Below are positions 6,123 through 12,039 of a DNA stretch of 12,039 nucleotides, piece after piece. The notes beneath the pieces were generated by a model, which had not been told where the DNA came from, did not search any database, and saw only the letters and a list, made by a program, of their open reading frames with translations. The translations under genes and the position numbers were made by a program. Origin of the DNA: Bdellovibrionota bacterium (GTDB lineage Bacteria; Bdellovibrionota; Bacteriovoracia; Bacteriovoracales; Bacteriovoracaceae); the NCBI GenBank assembly GCA_030836365.1, contig JAURQB010000111.1:1-12039 (forward strand), read 5' to 3'. Every line of letters starts with the position of its first letter. Position 1 is the stretch's first letter.

Positions 6123-8004
6123 TTACCTGATTCTCCACAATATTAACGGATGGATATTTCTCTAAATATTTTTTGATAATTGCTTTTGCTACGGGAGCAG
6201 CAGCAGAGCTACCATGACATCCATGCTCAACAACCACGGCCACGGCAATCTTTGGGTTTAAACTGGGTGCGTAGCTCGCAAAAATTCCGTGATGACGATA
6301 TTTATATTCCCTATCTTCACATTTATGATAAATTTTATCAGCAGAAAATTCGATTACTTGAGAAGTTCCTGTTTTCCCTGAGATGGCGCCATTTGGCAGT
6401 TTGTACCACCAAGCGGTACCAGCTCTTTCATTAACAACCTCGTAAAGTCCTTTCTTTACCACCTCAAGATTTTCATCATTGATTGTAATTTTTCGGACAA
6501 CCTCTGGCTCTCGCTTCTCAAGAATATCTCCATTATTGCTAAAAATTTCTTTTATTAAAGTAGGTTTATATTCTACTCCCCCATTAGCAATCATCGCATA
6601 AGCATTTGCGAGCTGTAGAGGCGTCATCAGTACATAAGATTGTCCAATAATTGTCGCGAGGGTTTCTCCTTTTTGCCAACGACGCCCATAACGTTTTTTC
6701 TTCCATTCCTTGGTGGGCATCAGGCCTCTCACTTCTCTTGGAAGAGAAATACCGGTCTTAGAACCAACGCCAAATGCTTTTGCATATTTAGCAAGATCAT
6801 CAACGTCCATTTTTTTTGCAATTTGATAGAAGAAAACATCACATGATTCCCTCAAAGCGCCAACAACATTAACTTTCCCATGGCCAGATTTTTTCCAGCA
6901 ATGGAACGTTCTACGTCCAACCTTTAGGGCACCATTACATTCGAACTCAGTATCGTGATCGATTATCTTTTCCTCCAATGCAGCTAAGGCAGATATCGTT
7001 TTAAATGTCGAGCCTGGTGCATAATGCTCTTGTATAGATCGATCACGCATCGGATTGTGTTCATTTTCTAAAATACTATTCCAGTATTTAGTAGTTAATT
7101 TTCGACTGAATTTTGATGGGTCAAAGCTAGGCCTTGAAACCATTGCCAATATTTCACCCGTGTTAACATCAATTGCGACAGCGCTTCCAACCTTGCCCTC
7201 TAAAGCATCATAAGCAATTTTCTGTAAGTCACTATCAATTGTTAACCGTATATTGTTACCAGGAATGGCAGGTAAGTTTTGAATGTCCTCATAGAGCGTA
7301 TTATCTTTAATCACTCGTCTCAAACGACCTTTTGCATCGACTTCAACAATATCTCTCCCATCAATTCCTCGTAATGTGCTATCGAATTTTTCTTCAAGCC
7401 CAGTCTGACCGATGAAATCGCCAAGTTTATAATTACGCCGGTCTCTTTTGCTAAAGCGAGGTAATTGAGTTTGGGATATCTCAGAGATATAGCCAAGCAG
7501 GTGCGCTCCTATTTCATTTCCGCTATACTCTCTAGAAATATATACCTCGACTCGAACTCCTGGAATTTTTTCACTTTCCGTTTCGATAATCGCCAGCTCT
7601 TTCTGAGATATATTTTTTTTAATAGTTATTGAACGATAACTAGCTTGCCCCCTGTACCTTCTCAATATTTTGTTAATTTCTTCTTCTGATATATTGAGAA
7701 TAGTCGAGAGTTTTTTAATCACATCTTTCTTCTCGATAACATATTGAGGGATGATGACAGCATCAAACCGAGGCACATTATTAACAAGAAGTTTCGAATT
7801 TCTTGAGAACATCATTCCTCTCGGAGCATCTACACTTTCTTTTCTGATTTTATTATTGAGGCTATATTCATAGAACATATCCCCTTTAACAATTTGCAAA
7901 TACCATAAACGCATTAGCAAAAGAGAAAAACAAATCAAAATTACTTGTACAATTTGATCCGCTCGCGGTTTATGTGACTTTACAATTTCTTCCTCACCAA
8001 ACAT
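6115..8004 (-). CDS. mrdA: Penicillin-binding protein 2 (elongasome transpeptidase)
   Basis: A 629-residue class B PBP, close to E. coli PBP2 (633). One membrane anchor lies at about 17-40, then a pedestal/dimerisation domain (with APRGMMFSRN near 59-68), then the transpeptidase domain from about 250. Active-site motifs are Ser332-T-F-Lys335, Ser387-Cys-Asp389 (the SxD form usual for PBP2) and Lys544-T-G. Cys356, Cys369, His375 and Cys388 sit around the second motif and resemble a structural zinc site described for PBP2 of some Gram-negatives. The enzyme crosslinks peptidoglycan in the periplasm and is the target of beta-lactams such as mecillinam. Its ATG overlaps the mreD stop by one base (TAATG), and its end overlaps rodA, so the order is mreD-mrdA-rodA with coupled translation. 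Confidence 0.97.
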   Translation of the reverse strand: MFGEEEIVKSHKPRADQIVQVILICFSLLLMRLWYLQIVKGDMFYEYSLNNKIRKESVDAPRGMMFSRNSKLLVNNVPRFDAVIIPQYVIEKKDVIKKLSTILNISEEEINKILRRYRGQASYRSITIKKNISQKELAIIETESEKIPGVRVEVYISREYSGNEIGAHLLGYISEISQTQLPRFSKRDRRNYKLGDFIGQTGLEEKFDSTLRGIDGRDIVEVDAKGRLRRVIKDNTLYEDIQNLPAIPGNNIRLTIDSDLQKIAYDALEGKVGSAVAIDVNTGEILAMVSRPSFDPSKFSRKLTTKYWNSILENEHNPMRDRSIQEHYAPGSTFKTISALAALEEKIIDHDTEFECNGALKVGRRTFHCWKKSGHGKVNVVGALRESCDVFFYQIAKKMDVDDLAKYAKAFGVGSKTGISLPREVRGLMPTKEWKKKRYGRRWQKGETLATIIGQSYVLMTPLQLANAYAMIANGGVEYKPTLIKEIFSNNGDILEKREPEVVRKITINDENLEVVKKGLYEVVNERAGTAWWYKLPNGAISGKTGTSQVIEFSADKIYHKCEDREYKYRHHGIFASYAPSLNPKIAVAVVVEHGCHGSSAAAPVAKAIIKKYLEKYPSVNIVENQVND

Positions 8005-8531
8005 TAACCAATTTCCTCAATAGATTCAGTTTTAATTGTCCAAACGATAGAAAGTATATCGAAAGCAAAGGGAGCAAGAATTGTTAAGAAAGCTATTTCA
8101 AAAAGATGTCCCATAAAATTCTGAAAAATATATTCAAAATTATTTCCTCTTAGATAAAAAACAATCGATCTAAAAAGCATCATTCCAATCTGAAATATCA
8201 ATACGAAAAACATTGTCACAAGACGATTCGACAAGTGGATTAACTCAGAAAAATACGCCACGACAATAGATGTTAAAATTCCAATGAAGGAACTTAGGTA
8301 CCAGGTTTCGACCGAAAAGATACTGTGTATATAACTAAATGCGATAATATGAAGAACAATCCAGTTTGTATTTTTATAAAAACTCAAAAATAAGACGAGT
8401 AATGTAAAAAAAGAAAACCGGATAGTAGACATCCCAAAAAGTGGAAAGATTGTTGTCGTTATTACCTCAACTAGAATAAGTAAAATTATTGTTAAGATAA
8501 ATGAAATGATGCTCGAGTTTCCCTTGTTCAT
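8004..8531 (-). CDS. mreD: MreD, rod-shape membrane protein
   Basis: A 175-residue, very hydrophobic protein with about five or six membrane segments. MreD proteins are poorly conserved but of this size (about 160-180 residues). The assignment rests on the topology and on the position between mreC and mrdA, which is the standard order. MreD is thought to bind MreC and adjust activation of PBP2-RodA. The ATG follows the mreC stop directly (TAGATG), with a purine-rich AAAGGTGACC before it; its own stop shares a base with the mrdA start. A short charged C-terminus (TESIEEIG) would face the cytoplasm or periplasm depending on helix count. Confidence 0.88.
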   Translation of the reverse strand: MNKGNSSIISFILTIILLILVEVITTTIFPLFGMSTIRFSFFTLLVLFLSFYKNTNWIVLHIIAFSYIHSIFSVETWYLSSFIGILTSIVVAYFSELIHLSNRLVTMFFVLIFQIGMMLFRSIVFYLRGNNFEYIFQNFMGHLFEIAFLTILAPFAFDILSIVWTIKTESIEEIG

Positions 8532-9413
8532 CTATTGGTCACCTTTAGAGTCAAATTCTAACAACTCCGCTCTTTGTGCAAGAGAATGCTTTGGAGCAAG
8601 TATTAAAACATCACTTAACTTAGAAAAATCTACACTTGGCATAATTAGGATATTTTGACTGATTCCATAACTTTGCCGCTGAATTTCTGTGATCGTACCA
8701 ACTTTTAAGCCCCTTGGGTAAATATTCCCCAAACCACTTGTAATAATCATGTCATCCAAAACTACTGGATCTCTTCTTTTTACATATTTCATTTTTGCTT
8801 GGCCTTGAAGATTTCCCTCGATAATACCATGAGACCCCGTTCTCGCGATAAACCCATCCACCTTACTTTTTGAATCTAATATTGTTAGAACATCTGAAAA
8901 GTTGTCAGATAACCTATAGACAAAGCCAACTACTCCCCGACTCGTTACCACTGCAGACTGTAGCGCGACACCATGATTTTTTCCTTTATTTAAACGAATC
9001 ATTTTATTTAACTTAGAAGAATCAACTGAGATAACTTGGGCCACAATCTTTGGCCTTTTTATTCCATCGTGAATATTGATCAACGCACTTTGACTTCTCG
9101 CGGTTTCAAGTAATTGCTCTAGCTCAAAAACACGACTCTCCATCTCTGTAATTGTAAATTGAAGCTCCTTGGATTTTTTAATCGCTCCGACGTTAAGGAA
9201 ATAATTAGTGTAAAAATCCTCGACTGAATTGGATGCATTAGTAATGGCACGCTGCACAGGTGCAATGATATCGATAACCCAAGACTCGAAAGGAGACTGA
9301 TCGCGAATAACAACTGATCTCTGCACTGCAAAATACAGCATCACACAGCAAGCAAATAAATTAATGACGAGCTTTGATCGCTGTGACCCTGAGTTATATT
9401 TTAATCCTTCCAT
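8532..9413 (-). CDS. mreC: MreC, periplasmic scaffold of the elongasome
   Basis: A 293-residue protein, shorter than E. coli MreC (about 367) mainly because the C-terminal tail is short. It has a basic cytoplasmic start, one membrane helix at about 16-33, a coiled coil at about 75-110, then the paired beta domains of the MreC family. Family landmarks include SRGVVGFVYRL, DSKSKVDGFIARTGSHG, DDMIITSGLGNIYPRG and PSVDFSKLSDVLIL. MreC self-assembles in the periplasm and activates PBP2. It is the first gene of the operon. mreB, which usually precedes mreC, is not upstream; instead a divergent chaperone gene is found. A TAGG sequence lies a few bases before the ATG. Confidence 0.95.
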   Translation of the reverse strand: MEGLKYNSGSQRSKLVINLFACCVMLYFAVQRSVVIRDQSPFESWVIDIIAPVQRAITNASNSVEDFYTNYFLNVGAIKKSKELQFTITEMESRVFELEQLLETARSQSALINIHDGIKRPKIVAQVISVDSSKLNKMIRLNKGKNHGVALQSAVVTSRGVVGFVYRLSDNFSDVLTILDSKSKVDGFIARTGSHGIIEGNLQGQAKMKYVKRRDPVVLDDMIITSGLGNIYPRGLKVGTITEIQRQSYGISQNILIMPSVDFSKLSDVLILAPKHSLAQRAELLEFDSKGDQ

Positions 9414-9438
9414 TTAGCCTATCCAATACTTGTTACTC

Positions 9439-9468
9439 TTTACTGACCAACAATTGTTAGTAGATAAT
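9439..9468 (+). promoter_or_regulatory. Candidate promoter of the parvulin gene
   Basis: TTTACT (9439-9444) and GATAAT (9463-9468) are separated by 18 nt and match sigma-70 consensus at 4/6 and 5/6 positions. Transcription would start near 9475, about 35 nt before the ATG. The ribosome-binding site AAAGGG is at 9496-9501. This is consensus matching only. Confidence 0.4.
9446..9461. promoter_or_regulatory. Palindromic possible operator between mreC and ppiD-like gene
   Basis: A perfect 10-bp palindrome AACAATTGTT (9449-9458) extends to ACcAACAATTGTTaGT with one mismatched pair. It falls in the 96-bp divergent intergenic region and between candidate -35 TTTACT (9439-9444) and -10 GATAAT (9463-9468) elements for the plus-strand chaperone gene. 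An operator in that spacer would block polymerase directly. There is no evidence for which protein binds. Confidence 0.35.
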
Positions 9469-9490
9469 AGAGCAAATTATTTTCATTGAA

Positions 9491-9520
9491 ATTATAAAGG
9501 GTTTAAACAATGTTTAACAA
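9491..9520 (-). promoter_or_regulatory. Candidate promoter of the mreC operon
   Basis: On the minus strand TTGTTA (9520-9515) and a perfect TATAAT (9496-9491) are separated by 18 nt. Transcription would start near 9484, giving a leader of about 70 nt before mreC. The -35 lies inside the first codons of the divergent parvulin gene, and the -10 overlaps that gene's ribosome-binding site. The two transcription units therefore share and may compete for this region. Confidence 0.5.
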
Positions 9521-10994
9521 GCTAAGAGAACAAACAAGTCAATTTCTTATCACGGCCATTATTTCTCTCGTCATTATCGGGTTTATGTTCACAGGTTATC
9601 AGAGTTTTCAAGCTACACCTGATACAGTCGCGGAAGTCGCTGGCGAAAAAATCACCTACTCTGAATATCGATCTGCACTTGATCGACAAATACAATATTT
9701 TAGCACTCAATTTGGTGGAAAACCGCTTACAAACCAGCAAATTGAACAATTTCAACTCAAGCAAAGAACGATTGATGGTCTGATCAGTCAAAAATTATTA
9801 AAAGTTTTAGCTGAGGAATTAAAAACGCCAGTTTCAAAACAGCAAATTGTTAAAACGATTAAAGATATACCTGCTTTTAAAAATGGGGAACAATTTGATG
9901 TAAATCGATACAAGCAATTACTTGCAGCGAATAGACTGACTCCTCCTGATTTTGAAGACTCTGTCTCCTCAGGCCTCATTTCAGATAGCGTTCGAAGTAT
10001 TCTCACGATCACCTCTATCTCAAAAGATCTAGTCGACAAAGTTCTAAAAGTGAAAAAGAATTCAAAAGAGCTGGATATCGTCAAAATTAATAAAAACGCT
10101 CTAAAGCGAAAAATTGTCGTTTCAAATAAAGAAATCCAAAGCTGGTTAAATGAAGAAGCAAATCTAAAGAAAGTCATGGAAAAATTTAACCAAGACAAAT
10201 CTTTTAAATATGACAAAAAAGAGCAATTGAAAGCTAGACATATTCTTCTAACAACAACGAAGGATAATGATGAGGCAATGCTTAAAAAAATTAATGAAAT
10301 TAAGAAATCAGCAACCACTAAGAACTTTACACAGCTTGCGAATAAACACACGATGGATCCAAGTAATCAAGGGAAAAAGGGCGGCTCTCTAAATTGGTTC
10401 TCTAGAGGCAGAATGGTTCCTGAGTTTGAAAACGCTGCTTTTAGTCTAAAACCAGGACAAATCTCAGAACCTGTAAAAACTTCTTATGGATATCACCTCA
10501 TCTACGTTGAAGATAGAAAAGCTGCAAAGCTAGCAAAACTTGATGATCATAAAAATGATATCGCCAAAGAGTTTATTCAAGACTCATCTGACGAAAAGGT
10601 AGAACAACTACTTGAGTCAACGAAGAAAGATGTTATGAGTCTTTTAGATAAAAATGATAGCAAAAAAATATCAGCACTAACGAAAAAAAATAATGCTGTT
10701 AAATATTCTCCCGCACAGCGCCTAAATCTTTACGAAAAAAATTCTCAACTAAGCTCCTTAACAACAACTGAGGTCAAAGATCTTTTTAACTCGAATACTG
10801 GAAGCGTTAAAAACTTCTCTACGGCCATTCAAGAAACTCTGGTTCTTGTTAAAGGGCTAAAGAGTGATGAAAAGGTCACTTTTGAAACCGTTCAATCAGA
10901 ATTGGAGAATTCTTTCTTAAGACGAAATACTGAAGTTGTATTGGAAAAATTGAGAGAAATCTACCCTCCAAAAGTGATGACAAATCGAATGTAA
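9510..10994 (+). CDS. Membrane-anchored periplasmic peptidyl-prolyl isomerase (PpiD/SurA type)
   Basis: A 494-residue protein. An N-terminal anchor helix (about 12-30, preceded by MFNKLREQ) resembles PpiD. A SurA_N-like chaperone domain follows at about 35-185 (VAEVAGEKITYSEYRSALD, then LKQRTIDGLISQKLL). One parvulin rotamase domain lies at about 240-335, with KARHILL, GKKGGSLNWFSRGRMVPEFE, and YGYHLIYVEDR as family landmarks. The C-terminal part is Lys-rich and helical. E. coli PpiD is longer (623), so the second chaperone portion is reduced. The protein probably assists folding of exported proteins at the periplasmic face of the inner membrane. AAAGGG eight nt before the ATG supports the start. 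The ferredoxin gene follows after 3 nt. Confidence 0.9.
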   Translation: MFNKLREQTSQFLITAIISLVIIGFMFTGYQSFQATPDTVAEVAGEKITYSEYRSALDRQIQYFSTQFGGKPLTNQQIEQFQLKQRTIDGLISQKLLKVLAEELKTPVSKQQIVKTIKDIPAFKNGEQFDVNRYKQLLAANRLTPPDFEDSVSSGLISDSVRSILTITSISKDLVDKVLKVKKNSKELDIVKINKNALKRKIVVSNKEIQSWLNEEANLKKVMEKFNQDKSFKYDKKEQLKARHILLTTTKDNDEAMLKKINEIKKSATTKNFTQLANKHTMDPSNQGKKGGSLNWFSRGRMVPEFENAAFSLKPGQISEPVKTSYGYHLIYVEDRKAAKLAKLDDHKNDIAKEFIQDSSDEKVEQLLESTKKDVMSLLDKNDSKKISALTKKNNAVKYSPAQRLNLYEKNSQLSSLTTTEVKDLFNSNTGSVKNFSTAIQETLVLVKGLKSDEKVTFETVQSELENSFLRRNTEVVLEKLREIYPPKVMTNRM

Positions 10995-10997
10995 TCA

Positions 10998-11240
10998 ATG
11001 GCTGACTCGAACGATAAAAACATTGAAAACATTGAAGGCCTATTTTTCGTCGACTCCCAGTGTATTGCCTGTGATGCCTGTGTTGAAGAGGCACCTGATT
11101 ATTTCGCGATGAATGACATTGATGGACACGCCTACGTTTTTCATCAACCAACAATCTCTGATCAAATTGAGTTATGTGATAATGCGCTCGAACTTTACCC
11201 TGTAAATGCAATTGGAAAAGAAAAAGCCGCTAAAAAATAG
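10998..11240 (+). CDS. Small ferredoxin, single Fe-S cluster, fourth ligand replaced
   Basis: An 80-residue ferredoxin with Cys22-x2-Cys25-x2-Cys28 in QCIACDACVEEAP, the [4Fe-4S] motif of the single-cluster (Fer4_13/Fer4_15-like) group. In relatives the fourth ligand is the Cys of a C-P-V-x-A-I segment near the end; here this reads YPVNAIG, with Tyr67 (codon TAC) in place of Cys. Cys60, seven residues earlier, is the only other cysteine; in some ferredoxins a cysteine in that region forms a disulfide. Either Cys60 stands in as ligand, or the cluster is altered or labile. It is an electron carrier in the cytoplasm with unknown partner. The ATG is three nt after the parvulin stop with no obvious Shine-Dalgarno, so translation is probably coupled. 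The Lys-rich end is coded inside the terminator stem. Confidence 0.88.
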   Translation: MADSNDKNIENIEGLFFVDSQCIACDACVEEAPDYFAMNDIDGHAYVFHQPTISDQIELCDNALELYPVNAIGKEKAAKK

Positions 11241-11249
11241 CGGCTTTTT
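11221..11249. terminator. Bidirectional hairpin terminator between ferredoxin and flgE
   Basis: A 12-bp stem AAAAAGCCGCTA (11221-11232) pairs with TAGCGGCTTTTT (11238-11249) around a five-A loop. The A-run on one side and T-run on the other make a U-tract on both strands, so it can stop transcription from the ferredoxin side and from flgE. The ferredoxin stop codon TAG (11238-11240) lies in the right arm. Confidence 0.9.
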
Positions 11250-11270
11250 CTTTCAAAAGAGTAATTTTAA

Positions 11271-12039
11271 TTATCTCTTAATGTTTAGAACCTCTTGTAA
11301 CATCTGATCTGCTGTTGTCAGTGTTTTTGCGTTTGCTGCAAAATTTCGTTGACCGGTCATCAAGTTAACAAACTCATTTGCTAAATCGACGTTTGAGACT
11401 TCAAGTGATTGTGACAGAACTTCACCTCTACCACCTTCTCCTGGTTTCCCCATCGCTGCCTGGCCAGACTCTTTACTTTCCTTTAACAAGTTTTTACCAA
11501 GCTTATATAGACCTTCATTATTTTCAAATTTAGCCACTGCAATTTGAGCAACGTCCATCGCTTCACCATTGTCATAAACTGCCGTTAAAATACCCTCATC
11601 ATTGAACGACATACTCGCCAGTGTTGCGGCAGCATATCCATCTTGCGTGTGCCTTGCAGTTGTTGAAGGCGAACCAAAGTGAGTTGAGGCCATTGATCCA
11701 TCTCCGCCCTCAGAAAGTGATTCTCCCCAGCTAAATTTAATCTTTTGATCAGGTCTAGCACCGTCTGCAAAGTTAAAAGAATTGGAGCGCTCAACTTCCT
11801 CTTGAAGTAGACCATCTTGGTTAAATTTCAAAACCCCTGTGGCCATTTCATATGTTTTTCCGACTTCACCACCCTCGGCATCTTTAGGGCCGACAGTTGC
11901 ATGGTACTCCCAGTTTCCATCATCCAGCTTATTGTAATACATGGTCACAAGTCTTGGTGTACCGATGTTATCGTAAACAGTCATTGAAGAACTATAATTT
12001 GAGGTGTTTTCAGGGTCATCAATATTAAACTGTTTTATT
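11271..12039 (-). CDS. flgE: Flagellar hook protein FlgE, C-terminal part (5'-partial)
   Basis: The frame is open to the window edge; 255 residues are visible and the N-terminus is missing. It reads through the internal Met at 11984, because the codons before it (FNIDDPENTSNYSSS) continue the hook-protein motif into MTVYDNIGTPRLVT, which is a typical FlgE segment. The end, SQSLEVSNVDLANEFVNLMTGQRNFAANAKTLTTADQMLQEVLNIKR in outline, is the conserved C-terminal D0 coiled-coil region of the hook/rod family (key residues S-x-V-D-L-A-x-E and Q-R-x-F-x-A-N). About 120 such subunits stack to form the hook joining the flagellar rod to the filament. The gene ends about 20 nt from a shared terminator, so it is probably the last gene of its transcript. 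It implies a flagellated, motile organism. Confidence 0.95.
   Translation of the reverse strand, partial: IKQFNIDDPENTSNYSSSMTVYDNIGTPRLVTMYYNKLDDGNWEYHATVGPKDAEGGEVGKTYEMATGVLKFNQDGLLQEEVERSNSFNFADGARPDQKIKFSWGESLSEGGDGSMASTHFGSPSTTARHTQDGYAAATLASMSFNDEGILTAVYDNGEAMDVAQIAVAKFENNEGLYKLGKNLLKESKESGQAAMGKPGEGGRGEVLSQSLEVSNVDLANEFVNLMTGQRNFAANAKTLTTADQMLQEVLNIKR

Noticed and set aside
6180..6846. Plus-strand ORFs inside the PBP2 gene
   Set aside because: They are antisense to conserved transpeptidase motifs, with no ribosome-binding sites or recognisable product.
9788..10351. Minus-strand ORF of 187 codons opposite the parvulin gene
   Set aside because: It is a shadow: Phe/Ser/Leu-rich as expected from the reverse of a Lys/Glu-rich gene, while the plus strand has clear parvulin motifs.
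10876..11211. Minus-strand ORF of 111 codons opposite the ferredoxin
   Set aside because: It runs across the boundary of two well-supported plus-strand genes and has His/Gln-rich, domain-free sequence.
11585..11815. Minus-strand ORF in a second frame within flgE
   Set aside because: It overlaps the hook-protein frame, which is supported by conserved motifs on both sides.

Overview
The window is low-GC, densely packed bacterial DNA, probably from the Bdellovibrionota and most likely a Bacteriovorax/Halobacteriovorax-like member of the Bacteriovoracales. This placement is inference. It rests on the AT-rich codon use, a long Lys/Ala repeat protein of histone H1 type, a Gram-negative rod-shape and periplasmic-folding gene set, a flagellar hook gene, and several envelope proteins I cannot match to any family.

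Layout. (1) 1-648, +: the 3' part of an H1-like gene. It has eight 27-nt repeats coding a Lys-rich segment and then an acidic tail, and it is closed by a strong terminator at 673-701. It has no start codon inside the window, so it is easy to miss. (2) 715-4144, +: a four-gene cluster with gaps of 10-15 nt. It holds an HD-domain phosphohydrolase, a secreted protein of unknown function, a multi-pass membrane protein with TTG start, and a coiled-coil plus cysteine-less rhodanese protein. (3) 4136-4582, -: a MarR-family regulator that converges on and overlaps the rhodanese gene by 9 nt. Its promoter region contains a 27-bp tandem repeat array. (4) 4696-9413, -: a rod-shape (elongasome) operon in the order mreC, mreD, mrdA (PBP2), rodA, followed by a small secreted protein. 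Adjacent or overlapping start/stop codons link the first four genes, and mreB is not here. (5) 9510-11240, +: a membrane-anchored parvulin chaperone (PpiD/SurA type), divergent from mreC, followed after 3 nt by a small ferredoxin whose usual fourth cluster cysteine is Tyr. (6) 11221-11249: a hairpin that can terminate transcription from both sides. (7) 11271-12039, -: the C-terminal part of the flagellar hook protein FlgE, running off the window edge.

Functionally the centre of the window is cell-wall elongation. MreC/MreD form the membrane scaffold, PBP2 crosslinks peptidoglycan and RodA polymerises glycan. A periplasmic folding factor is transcribed from the same 96-bp divergent intergenic region. 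I found no mobile elements, tRNA/rRNA genes or CRISPR arrays, and no non-coding stretch longer than about 115 bases. The points most worth a second look are the 27-bp array whose units sit in frame with the end of the small secreted gene and also reach the marR promoter, the ferredoxin with a replaced ligand, the inactive-looking rhodanese, the Cys/Cys/His/Cys set in PBP2, and the unexplained envelope proteins behind the HD phosphohydrolase.
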